Assembly (NCBI GenBank): GCA_964630265.1
Contig: CAZVRW010000078.1
Location: forward strand, 1-13,735
Source: CAZBWP01 sp964630265
GTDB lineage: Bacteria; Pseudomonadota; Alphaproteobacteria; Rhodospirillales; Defluviicoccaceae
Length of the DNA stretch: 13,735 nucleotides
Direction: 5' to 3'
Numbering within the stretch: position 1 is the stretch's first letter; each line of letters starts with the position of its first letter. The notes under the pieces are model-generated. The model had not been told where the DNA came from. It ran no database searches and was given only the letters and a program-made list of their open reading frames with translations. Shown here piece by piece: positions 1-6,568 of the stretch. Made by a program: the position numbers and the translations under genes.

Positions 1-96
1 TCTCGGCGACCGATGCACCACCGGTCTCGGCGACCGACGCCGTCCCGGTCTCGGCGACCGATGCATCGCCGCTTTCCCCGACCGACGCCGCCGGCG
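1..96 (+). repeat. 24-bp tandem repeat, four units, coding
   Basis: Four 24-bp units (1-24, 25-48, 49-72, 73-96) encode eight-residue repeats of the form V/L-S-A/P-T-D-A-x-P/G. The first three share the core TCTCGGCGACCGA; the fourth is degenerate. The array probably continues left of the window. It makes a flexible low-complexity linker on the cytoplasmic side of the beta-helix protein. Confidence 0.85.
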
Positions 97-1496
97 GCCT
101 GCCGACGATGCAGGCGATGGGCGCCGATGATGATGGCCCGCCCACGGTGCGCATCCGCCGTCGCCTGACGCCGCCGCGCCCGCGCGCCGATCTCGATGGG
201 GCACCGGGGGATGGGGCGCCGGGTGATCGGCCGTCGGCGGCCCCGGTCCCCATGGTGGCCGCCGCCGCGCCCGGCCGCCGCCGCCGTTTGCCGTGGGCCG
301 TCGCCGCCGTCACCGTGCTGGCGCTCGGCCTCGGTGCCTGGCAGGGCTATGCCTACTATCTCAGCGACATCAAGGCCGAGTGGATCGTCGATGCCACCGG
401 CGGCGGCGACACGCGGTCCATCGGCGAGGCGCTGACGCGGGCCAAGGCGGACGCGGTGATCACCGTGCGGCCGGGGGTCTACGCGGAAACTGTCGCGCTG
501 ACCAAGCCGCAGCGCCTGCAGGGCAGCGGTGAGGCCGTCATCCTCGGTCCGGGCAGCGCGCCCTGCCTCAGCGCCGCGGTGGACGGCGCCGTCGTGCGTG
601 GCCTGACGTTGACGGGCGGCGCGTCGGGCGGGGGTGAGGCCGCGCCGTGCCTCACGGTGCCCGCCGGCAACGTCACCATCGAGGATGTGGTCGTCTCCAG
701 CCGCACCGGGCCGGCGGTGCGCGTCTCCGGCGACGCGACGCCCAGGCTCTCCCGCGTCACGGCGACGGCGGGGGCGGCGCCGGCCATCCTGGTCGAGGAG
801 TCGGCGAAACCGGTGCTGGGGGCCAGCACGCTGACCGGCGGCGCCGCGCCGGCCATCGTTGTCACCGGCGCGGCCGCACCGGAGATCGTCGGCAATCGCA
901 TCGGCGGCGGCGCCCAGGCCGGCATCCTGATTGCCGGCGGCACCCCCGAGGTGCGCGACAACGACATCGTCGACAGCGCCCGCGCGGGCGTCGAGATCCG
1001 CGGCGGCGCGGCGCCGGCGCTGCTGGGCAACCGCATCCACGGCACCGGCCAGGCGGGCATCTTCGTCCAGCGGGCCGGCGGTCGGATCGAGGGCAATGTG
1101 GTCGAGCGCAGCGGCATCTCCGGCATCGTCCTCGGCCCCGGCGCGACGCCGGAGGTGGTAAGCAACCGCGTCGCGGCGAGCGCCGAGCACGGTCTGTTGG
1201 CGCTGGCGGGTGCCGGTGGGCGGGTCGCCGACAACACCATCACCGGCAGTCGCGGCCACGGCATCGCCCGCGACACCGACGCCGAAACCGTGTTCGAGGG
1301 CAATGCCCTGTCCGGCAATGCCGCGCCCGAGCGACGCACCGGCGACGTGATCTTCGGCGACGAGCCCGAGTATGCCGACGCACCGGCGGACTCCGACGCG
1401 TCGGCGGACTCCGACGCACCGGCCGACTCCGACGCGTCGCCGGTCGACCCCGGTGGGTCCGACACGGCCGCCGAGGCGCCTGGGAGGACGCCGTGA
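3..1496 (+). CDS. Membrane-anchored periplasmic parallel beta-helix protein, 5'-truncated by the window edge
   Basis: The frame is open from base 3, so the true start lies off the left edge; the Met codon at 108 has no convincing ribosome site and I do not take it as the start. The visible 497 residues begin with eight-residue Ala/Ser/Thr/Asp/Pro repeats, then an Arg/Pro-rich stretch. One membrane helix follows (about nt 288-347, preceded by RRRR), giving N-in/C-out topology. The rest is a right-handed beta-helix of the NosD/pectin-lyase type: an entry segment reading GGGDTRSIGEAL and VRPGVYAETV, then turns of about 23 residues with G-N-x-I/V and G-I-x-I/V/L signatures to about nt 1320. Two Cys (in APCL contexts) could form a disulfide. 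The C-terminus is an acidic DAPADS repeat. It overlaps the next gene by 4 bp (GTGA). A cytoplasmic kinase or FHA domain upstream would fit but is not visible. Such beta-helices bind or cleave polysaccharide or act as scaffolds; no catalytic residues are evident. Confidence 0.82.
   Translation, partial: SATDAPPVSATDAVPVSATDASPLSPTDAAGGLPTMQAMGADDDGPPTVRIRRRLTPPRPRADLDGAPGDGAPGDRPSAAPVPMVAAAAPGRRRRLPWAVAAVTVLALGLGAWQGYAYYLSDIKAEWIVDATGGGDTRSIGEALTRAKADAVITVRPGVYAETVALTKPQRLQGSGEAVILGPGSAPCLSAAVDGAVVRGLTLTGGASGGGEAAPCLTVPAGNVTIEDVVVSSRTGPAVRVSGDATPRLSRVTATAGAAPAILVEESAKPVLGASTLTGGAAPAIVVTGAAAPEIVGNRIGGGAQAGILIAGGTPEVRDNDIVDSARAGVEIRGGAAPALLGNRIHGTGQAGIFVQRAGGRIEGNVVERSGISGIVLGPGATPEVVSNRVAASAEHGLLALAGAGGRVADNTITGSRGHGIARDTDAETVFEGNALSGNAAPERRTGDVIFGDEPEYADAPADSDASADSDAPADSDASPVDPGGSDTAAEAPGRTP
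1377..1448 (+). repeat. 18-bp tandem repeat, four units, coding
   Basis: Four 18-bp units (1377-1394, 1395-1412, 1413-1430, 1431-1448) encode D-A-P/S-A-D-S; the last diverges to DASPVD. They form an acidic tail after the beta-helix. Its composition resembles the N-terminal repeat of the same protein, but unit length and sequence differ. Confidence 0.85.
1482..1488 (+). promoter_or_regulatory. Ribosome binding site deciding the GTG start at 1493
   Basis: GGGAGGA ends 4 nt before the GTG at 1493. It supports a GTG start that overlaps the TGA stop of the upstream gene, so the two are translationally coupled. Confidence 0.7.
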
Positions 1497-1894
1497 AGAC
1501 CTACGTGGTGGGCCGCAGCACCTTCGCTGACATCGTGCTGGCCGACGCCTCGGTGGCGCGGCGGCACGCCGAACTGGTGGTCACCGACACCGGCCGCCAT
1601 CATCTCACCGATTGCGCCAGCGGTGCGGGAACCTGGCGCCAGCGCGTGGCGGCGGCGGGCCACGCCACCTGGGAGCCCATCCGCCAGGCGTTCGTCGCTC
1701 CGGACGACGTCGTCCGGCTCGGCGACTACGCGTGCGCCGTCCGCGATCTGCTGCACCAGGTTGACGATGGCGCCGATGCGTCCGGCGGCGGGCGCTGGCG
1801 ACCGGGGCTGGCGGGCGGACACGAGCGCGAGCGGCTGCGCGGCCGCGTCGAGCGCGATCCGGTCACCGGCGAAATCATCCGCAAGAGGATCTGA
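1493..1894 (+). CDS. Small FHA-domain protein with altered phosphopeptide-binding residues
   Basis: This 133-residue cytoplasmic protein has no signal or membrane segment. The GTG start overlaps the previous stop and follows GGGAGGA. Residues 1-90 form a forkhead-associated (FHA) domain, a phosphothreonine-reading fold: GR at 7-8, then VARRHAEL (21-28) where family members usually have VSRRHAxL, then a strand ending SGAGTW (43-48) where N-G-T is expected. The phosphate-contacting Ser is therefore Ala22 and the usual Asn is Ala45, while Arg8 and His25 remain. It may bind unphosphorylated or different ligands, or be purely structural. The C-terminal 40 residues are charged and end in ERDPVTGEIIRKRI. 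The next gene starts 5 bp after its stop, so it belongs to the proton-channel/VWA operon. Confidence 0.85.
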   Translation: MKTYVVGRSTFADIVLADASVARRHAELVVTDTGRHHLTDCASGAGTWRQRVAAAGHATWEPIRQAFVAPDDVVRLGDYACAVRDLLHQVDDGADASGGGRWRPGLAGGHERERLRGRVERDPVTGEIIRKRI

Positions 1895-1899
1895 CGCGC

Positions 1900-2718
1900 A
1901 TGCCCGACCAGACCGCGCCCCCGCCTTTTCTCGACAACGCCGCGGCCCGACCGGCGCGCCGGGCGCCGGGCCGCCCGCTGATCCTCGTCGGCGCCGTCGC
2001 CCTCGCGGCGCTGGCGATCTGGCTGATGCAGACACTGCTGCCGGAGAGCATCGCCATCGTGCTGCTCGATCGCAACCGCGAGATCTTCCCGCTCACCGTG
2101 CAGAACGTCATGTGGGTGGTGTTCGCCGTGGGGCTCGGCGAACTGGTGGTGCGGGTCCGCGACGCCGCTGCCGAGGCGCGGGAGATGCGTGTCGGCTACC
2201 TGCCCGAGGACGAGCGCACCATCCTGCAGGGACCCGAACTGCGCCACATCTACGTCAAGGCCCGCGGCGCCATCCCGGCGACCGGCGGTGGCGGGCGCTT
2301 CCTGCCGCGCCTGATCCAGCGGGTGATCCTGCAGTTCCAGGCGAGCCGCTCCATCGACCAGGCGAACGCCCTGCTGAATTCCAGCCTGGAACTCTACCTG
2401 CACGAAATTGACCTGCGCTACGCCATGATCCGCTACGTCGTCTGGGTGATCCCGACCCTCGGCTTCATCGGCACGGTGATCGGCATCTCGCTGGCGCTGG
2501 CCTTTGCCGGCGAGGTGGACGTGCAGGATCCGACCCTGCTCGCCGAACTGACCAAGCGCCTCGCCGTCGCCTTCAACACGACGCTGCTGGCGCTGGTGAT
2601 GTCGGCGGTGCTGGTGTTGTTGCAGCACGTGGTCCAGGCGCGCGAGGAAGGCGCGCTCAACCAGGCGGGGCAGTACTGCCTGGATAACCTGATAAACAGG
2701 TTGTATGAGGAGGGCTGA
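1900..2718 (+). CDS. MotA/TolQ/ExbB-family proton-channel protein
   Basis: This 272-residue inner-membrane protein has about four helices: 26-47, 62-85, 177-203 and 219-244, with a cytoplasmic loop of about 90 residues between helices 2 and 3. The last two helices carry the family signature: IPTLGFIGTVIGIS (184-197) matches the GLxGTVxGI segment of TolQ/ExbB and ATVMGV of MotA, and LAVAFNTTLLALVMSAVL (221-238) matches the Thr-containing pore helix. By family knowledge such subunits form a pentamer around a dimer of a single-helix partner and convert ion flow into rotation or force. No TolR, ExbD or MotB of normal type is adjacent; the partner is most likely one or both VWA proteins downstream. 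It is short and lacks the long cytoplasmic tail of ZorA. The next start lies 6 bp after its stop. Confidence 0.9.
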   Translation: MPDQTAPPPFLDNAAARPARRAPGRPLILVGAVALAALAIWLMQTLLPESIAIVLLDRNREIFPLTVQNVMWVVFAVGLGELVVRVRDAAAEAREMRVGYLPEDERTILQGPELRHIYVKARGAIPATGGGGRFLPRLIQRVILQFQASRSIDQANALLNSSLELYLHEIDLRYAMIRYVVWVIPTLGFIGTVIGISLALAFAGEVDVQDPTLLAELTKRLAVAFNTTLLALVMSAVLVLLQHVVQAREEGALNQAGQYCLDNLINRLYEEG

Positions 2719-2724
2719 GGTCCG

Positions 2725-3678
2725 GTGCGCAACCGCGGCGTTCGCGCCCTCGAGGTGCTCAGCATCTCGGCGCTCGACCTGTTCGCGTCGGCGCTCGGCG
2801 TGTTCATCCTCATGGCGGTGGTGTTGTTCCCGTTCTACCTGAAGGCGCCGTCGGTGGAGGCGGCGCTGGATGGCGCGCGCCAGGAGTTTGCCGACGCCCG
2901 CTCGACCCTGGATCAGACGCGTCGCCGCGTCGCCGACGCCGCCGAGCAGCGCCGCGCCGCCGAGGCCCGGCTCGCTGGCGCCACCGCCGATCTGGAGGCG
3001 GCGACGGAGGAACTGGCGGCCGCCGAGGCGCTGGCGGCGGCGCGCGCCGTGCGGCCGACGCCGCGGCCGCGCCGCGCCGCGCCCCAGTCCAAGACGTTCG
3101 CCATCGGCGACCTGGATCTTGTCTTCGTCATGGACACCACCGGCAGCATGCGCAACGAGATCGCCGACCTCCAACGCAGCCTGCTCAGCATCACCCGGGT
3201 GCTGCAGCGGATGGCACCGTCGTTGCGCATTGGCTTCGTCGCCTACAAGGACCGGACCGACGAATACCTGACGCTGGTCTTCCCCCTGAGCCCCATGAAC
3301 GAGCCCAACCTCCAGCGCATCCAGCGCTTCGTCCGCAATCTCGGCGCCCGCGGTGGCGGCGACCCGCCGGAGCCGGTGGACCAGGCGCTGTATGCGGCGT
3401 TGCAGCTACCGTGGCGGCCCGACGCCATCGGCCGCATCGTGGTGATCGGCGACGCACCGGCGCATGCGCCGAACTGGGGTCGCGCCGTCGATCTGGCCGC
3501 CGGCTTTCGCCGCTCCGGCGCGAGCGACCGGCGCGTCTCGGTGATCTTCACCGGGCGGACGCGCACGGCGCTTGAGTTCTTCCAGCGGCTCGCCCAGGCC
3601 GGCGGCGGTGAATTGGTCTCCCACCGCGGCCGGATCATGGAGAGTGTGCTGCTGTCGGTCCTGGATGGCACGCGCTGA
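2725..3678 (+). CDS. Membrane-anchored VWA protein, putative stator partner (copy 1)
   Basis: The GTG start lies 6 bp after the channel gene, with purine-rich AGGAGGG upstream; 317 residues. A single N-terminal helix (about 12-38) contains LSISALDLFASALGVF; Asp18 sits at its start, as the essential proton-carrying Asp does in TolR, ExbD and MotB. Residues 42-108 are Ala/Glu/Arg-rich and probably coiled coil, followed by a Pro/Arg linker. A von Willebrand factor A domain spans about 129-317: FVMDTTGSM gives metal site D137-x-T139-x-S141 (Thr in place of the usual first Ser), and IGDAPAH supplies D243. N-terminal basic residues predict a periplasmic VWA. I infer that the VWA head replaces the peptidoglycan- or receptor-binding domain of a classic stator. 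It is paralogous to the gene at 4087. Confidence 0.87.
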   Translation: MRNRGVRALEVLSISALDLFASALGVFILMAVVLFPFYLKAPSVEAALDGARQEFADARSTLDQTRRRVADAAEQRRAAEARLAGATADLEAATEELAAAEALAAARAVRPTPRPRRAAPQSKTFAIGDLDLVFVMDTTGSMRNEIADLQRSLLSITRVLQRMAPSLRIGFVAYKDRTDEYLTLVFPLSPMNEPNLQRIQRFVRNLGARGGGDPPEPVDQALYAALQLPWRPDAIGRIVVIGDAPAHAPNWGRAVDLAAGFRRSGASDRRVSVIFTGRTRTALEFFQRLAQAGGGELVSHRGRIMESVLLSVLDGTR

Positions 3679-3688
3679 CGGATGCGCG

Positions 3689-3698
3689 AAGGAGGTGA
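3689..3698 (+). promoter_or_regulatory. Strong Shine-Dalgarno deciding the ATG start at 3703
   Basis: AAGGAGGTGA is a near-perfect match to the anti-Shine-Dalgarno complement and lies just before the ATG at 3703. It sits inside the open frame that could begin at 3682, so the upstream ATG at 3682 is unlikely to be the start. It is the strongest ribosome site in the operon. Confidence 0.8.
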
Positions 3699-3702
3699 GG
3701 CG

Positions 3703-4071
3703 ATGATGACCGAGGGCACGAGCGATCGCGAGCTGGAGCGCGGCTGGCGGCTGGTCGGGATCGAGGATCCCACGATCGTCTGCGTTTTCGGCGAGACACA
3801 ACTACGCCGCGCCTATCCGGGGTTGACCATCGGCCGGCACCCGGCGCTGGCCGATCTGCTGCTCGACGATCCGTCAGTGTCGCGCCGGCACGCGCGCCTC
3901 GGCCGCGACGGCGAACTGCTCTATATCGAGGACCTGAACTCGCTGAACGGCACGCTGATCGATGGCGAGACGGCGGCGCCCTTCGATCCGCGGCCGCTCA
4001 GCGCCGGGCAGGTGATCGAGCTCGGCGGTGTTGCCCTGGTGTTGCGCGCCGTCGCCGCCGCCAGCCCCTGA
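3703..4071 (+). CDS. Canonical FHA-domain protein
   Basis: This is a 122-residue soluble protein counted from the ATG at 3703, chosen for the strong ribosome site; an in-frame ATG at 3682 would add seven residues, and 3706 is also possible. The FHA domain covers about 23-116 with all hallmark residues: GR (44-45), SVSRRHARL (58-66) with Ser60 and His63, and NSLNGT (79-84) with Asn82-Gly83, followed by AGQVIELGG. It should bind phosphothreonine peptides. It lies between the two VWA genes in the same operon, 24 bp after one (15 bp before the next). Together with the degenerate FHA at 1493 it suggests control by a Ser/Thr kinase, which is not in the window. Confidence 0.9.
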   Translation: MMTEGTSDRELERGWRLVGIEDPTIVCVFGETQLRRAYPGLTIGRHPALADLLLDDPSVSRRHARLGRDGELLYIEDLNSLNGTLIDGETAAPFDPRPLSAGQVIELGGVALVLRAVAAASP

Positions 4072-4086
4072 GCGGGCGGCCGGCTC

Positions 4087-5046
4087 ATGCGGACACCCAG
4101 TCGCACGGTCTCGATCTTCACGCTGTCGGCGCTCGACGTGCTGGCGATGGCGACCGGGGTGTTCGTGCTGCTCGTCGTCATGATGATGCCGTACTACCGG
4201 ATGACCTTCGATGCCGGGGCGGAGATGGAGGGCATCCGCGTGTCGGTCTCCGAACTGCACGCCGAGATCGAGGCCGATCGCCGTGCCGCCGCGGGCGATG
4301 CCGAGGCGGCGGGCGAGGCGGCGGCGGCGGCGGCCGCCGCCGAGGACGAAGCGACGCGAAAACGCGAGGCGGCCAGTCGGCTGCGCGCCCAGGCGGCGGC
4401 GCAACCACCGCCACCGACCACGTCGCCCGAGCCGCGTACCGGCGACATCCAGGTGGTCGACGCCCTCGACTTGGTGTTCGTCATCGACGCCAGCGGCAGC
4501 ATGGGGCCGGTGCTCACCGAACTCAGCCAAAGCATCGGCGGCATCGCCCGGGTGCTGCAGAAGATGGTGCCGTCGCTGCGCGTCGGCATCGTCGCCTACC
4601 GCGACTACGACGTCGGCACCTGGGCGGTGAGCGACCTGCCGCTGACGCCGACTCGGACCAATCTCGCCCGCGTCGTCGCCTTCGCTGCCGGGCTGCGGCC
4701 GGCCACGGTCGGCGGCGCCACGGTGACCGAGGCCGTTCATGCCGGTCTCGAGCGTGCCGCCGGCATGCCGTTCCGGCCGGGCGCCAAGCACCAGATCATC
4801 GTCATCGGCGACGCCGCCGCCCACCCAAACGAAGCGGCGGCGACGCTCGCCCTTGCCCGTGCGTTTGCCGCCGGCGGGCCGCGTCGCTCGGTCTCGACCC
4901 TGTTCGTCAACACCCCGGCCTACCGACGGTTCGGGCGCGGCGACCGGGAGTTTTTCGCCCGCGTGGCGGAGTCCGGTGGCGGCAGCTTCAGCGACCACCG
5001 GGGGGAACTGCTGGAGGGTGTCCTGCTCTCCGTCCTGGAGGAGTAG
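4087..5046 (+). CDS. Membrane-anchored VWA protein, putative stator partner (copy 2)
   Basis: This 319-residue paralogue of the 2725 gene has the same layout. It starts at an ATG 15 bp after the FHA stop with only a weak GC-rich ribosome site, so coupling is possible. The N-terminal helix (about 11-37) reads FTLSALDVLAMATGVFVLL, with Asp17 placed like the proton-carrying Asp of TolR/ExbD/MotB. Residues 55-105 are Ala-rich with charged residues (probable coiled coil), then a Pro-rich linker. The VWA domain (about 126-319) has a canonical metal site, FVIDASGSM (D134-x-S136-x-S138), and VIGDAAAH (D242). Segments shared with copy 1 include RVLQ[KR]M.PSLR[VI]G, the EFF.R.A..GGG stretch and the VLLSVL C-terminus. 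Two non-identical copies suggest a heterodimer or alternative heads. It is the last gene of the operon as judged by the 133-bp gap that follows. Confidence 0.88.
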   Translation: MRTPSRTVSIFTLSALDVLAMATGVFVLLVVMMMPYYRMTFDAGAEMEGIRVSVSELHAEIEADRRAAAGDAEAAGEAAAAAAAAEDEATRKREAASRLRAQAAAQPPPPTTSPEPRTGDIQVVDALDLVFVIDASGSMGPVLTELSQSIGGIARVLQKMVPSLRVGIVAYRDYDVGTWAVSDLPLTPTRTNLARVVAFAAGLRPATVGGATVTEAVHAGLERAAGMPFRPGAKHQIIVIGDAAAHPNEAAATLALARAFAAGGPRRSVSTLFVNTPAYRRFGRGDREFFARVAESGGGSFSDHRGELLEGVLLSVLEE

Positions 5047-5179
5047 TCGACCCTGGCCGCAAAGGGACTCGTCGAGATCGCGCCGATGGCGTAAATTGAA
5101 CCTTGTGGGAGAGCAGACGTTGGGCAGGTCGGGGGGTGCATGGTCCGGCGCGCCACATGTCGTTGACAGGAGTCTTTTC

Positions 5180-5803
5180 ATGCGTCGCTTCCTTGCCGTA
5201 GGCATCGTCATTCTCACCCTCGGCGGCTGCGCGTCGTCGATGAACACGTATTCGCGCGAGGACACGGGGCGCATCATCGAGACGACGCCCGGCACGGTGG
5301 TGTCGTCGCGCCAGGTCAACATCAGCGGCTCGCGCTCCGGTGCCGGCGCCGTCGCCGGCGGCGTCACCGGCGGCGTCATCGGCGCCACGTCGTTCAGCGG
5401 CAACGGCGGCGCGCTCGCCGGCGTCCTGCTCGGCCTCGCCGGCGCGCTCGTCGGCTCCGTCGCCGAGGAAGCGATCAGCAGCGGCACCGGCCACGAATAC
5501 ACAATCCAGACCGATGACGGCCGCGTCGTCACCGTCGTGCAGCGGCAGGAGGGGGATCAGCCGCCGATCCCCGCCGGCACGCCGGTGCGGGTGCAGTGGG
5601 GCTCCGACTACTCGCGCGTCATCCCGGCGGGCGGTGCCACGCCGGCGACCGGGACCGCGCCGTCGTCGGGTGGCTCGGCGCCGGCCGGTGAGGAGTGGAT
5701 CAATCCGGATGAGACCACCGGTGCCTCGCCCGGCAGGACCGGGTCGACCTCGCCGCCGGTGACCGGCTCGGCCTCGCCGCCGTCGTCCACCATCCGCTAC
5801 TGA
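5180..5803 (+). CDS. Glycine-zipper outer-membrane lipoprotein (SlyB/17-kDa antigen-like)
   Basis: ATG at 5180 is preceded by ACAGGAG. The 207-residue product starts with a lipoprotein signal, MRRFLAVGIVILTLGGC, with lipobox LGGC and lipidated Cys17; Ala at +2 predicts outer-membrane sorting. Residues 54-93 are a Gly-zipper region (repeated GxxxG steps with GVTGGVIGA and GVLLGLAGALVG), as in Rickettsia 17-kDa antigen and SlyB relatives. Residues 106-139 (EYTIQTDDGR to GTPVRVQW) match the small beta domain usual after the zipper. The tail from about 150 is Gly/Ser/Thr/Pro-rich and low complexity, longer than typical SlyB. It is separated from the VWA operon by 133 bp, so it may have its own promoter; I saw no convincing one. 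The family role is envelope integrity; the precise role here is unknown. Confidence 0.85.
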   Translation: MRRFLAVGIVILTLGGCASSMNTYSREDTGRIIETTPGTVVSSRQVNISGSRSGAGAVAGGVTGGVIGATSFSGNGGALAGVLLGLAGALVGSVAEEAISSGTGHEYTIQTDDGRVVTVVQRQEGDQPPIPAGTPVRVQWGSDYSRVIPAGGATPATGTAPSSGGSAPAGEEWINPDETTGASPGRTGSTSPPVTGSASPPSSTIRY

Positions 5804-5837
5804 GCCGCAGGCGCCCAGCCCCGGCCGCCGCGCGCCA

Positions 5838-6536
5838 ATGCTGGGCGATCTCAACCCCCTCGACCTGATCGCCGTGGCCGTATTCCTGGCCACGTGGATC
5901 GGCTACTCGTTGCTGTTCCACGGTCGCTGGCAGCCGTCGCGCAGCATCAACGCGCGGATGTTCGTCATCCGGGAAATGTGGATGGTGCGCTTCCTCGAGC
6001 GCGAGAACCGTATGGTCGATGCCCAGCTGAACGGCGCCTCCATCGCCACGGCGACGTTCTTCGCCTCGGCGACGATCATCGTCATCGGCGCCCTGATCGG
6101 TGTTCTCGGCGTCGCCGACCGTGTCCATGCGGCCACCACCACCCTGGCGCCGCCGCTGGGCGCCGGCACGCTCGCCCTGTTCCAGATGAAGCTCTTCGCG
6201 CTGATCACCGTCTTCATCTTCGCGTTCTTCAAGTTCACCTGGGCGATCCGCCAGTTCAATTACTTCTCGGCGATTATCGGCAGTGCGCCGGTGTACGCCG
6301 TGGGCCAGGCGGATCGTGCCGCCGCCCAACGCATGGCGCGGATCCGCAGCCAAGCCGTCGATCAGCTCAATGCCGGACTCCGCGCCTACTATTTCGCCCT
6401 GGCCGCGCTCGGCTGGTTCATCCATCCGGGGCTGTTCATCGCGACCACGGTGCTGATCACGTGGGTGTTGTTGCACCGCCAGTTGCCGTCGCGCAGCGCC
6501 CGCCTCATCGACGAGCACGCCGACCGGCTCACCTGA
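5838..6536 (+). CDS. DUF599 family inner-membrane protein
   Basis: This 232-residue protein begins 34 bp after the lipoprotein and is probably co-transcribed; its ribosome site is weak. Hydrophobic segments lie at about 7-27, 72-92, 115-136 and 181-212. It shows the DUF599 pattern: LDLIAVAVFLATWIGY near the N-terminus, MWMVRFLERENRMVDAQL (47-64), FFASATIIVIGALIG (74-88), and FAFFKFTWAIRQFNYFS (128-144). DUF599 has no established function; members are mostly proteobacterial membrane proteins of about this length, so it looks intact. It is convergent with the minus-strand nuclease-fold gene, with 32 bp between stops and no obvious terminator. Confidence 0.88.
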   Translation: MLGDLNPLDLIAVAVFLATWIGYSLLFHGRWQPSRSINARMFVIREMWMVRFLERENRMVDAQLNGASIATATFFASATIIVIGALIGVLGVADRVHAATTTLAPPLGAGTLALFQMKLFALITVFIFAFFKFTWAIRQFNYFSAIIGSAPVYAVGQADRAAAQRMARIRSQAVDQLNAGLRAYYFALAALGWFIHPGLFIATTVLITWVLLHRQLPSRSARLIDEHADRLT

Positions 6537-6568
6537 CCGGCCCCGTCGCCCCTCGCTCAGCTTCCCGC

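Noticed and set aside
1..96. CRISPR-like array at the left edge
   Set aside because: The repeats are contiguous, without unique spacers, and keep a coding frame.
479..2035. A long minus-strand open frame of over 500 codons opposite the beta-helix gene
   Set aside because: It is Arg/Ala/Pro/Ser-rich with no domain, and the plus strand carries recognisable beta-helix and FHA sequences with good ribosome sites. Long antisense frames are expected in high-GC DNA.
1493..5046. Type VI secretion FHA/kinase accessory cluster
   Set aside because: No Tss/Vip/Hcp/Vgr genes are present, and the proton channel does not belong to that system.
1900..5046. Zorya anti-phage system
   Set aside because: The channel resembles ZorA only in family; it lacks the long cytoplasmic tail, the partners are VWA rather than OmpA-like, and no ZorC/D/E (helicase or nuclease) gene is visible. 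Defence by a related principle is not excluded.
5163..5168. Perfect TTGACA as a -35 box
   Set aside because: It is only 12 bp upstream of the lipoprotein ATG and overlaps its ribosome site; the -10 would fall inside the coding sequence, and no TATAAT-like hexamer is there.
3874..5532. Minus-strand frame of about 550 codons opposite the second VWA gene
   Set aside because: It has biased composition and no domain; the plus strand has VWA and lipoprotein features.
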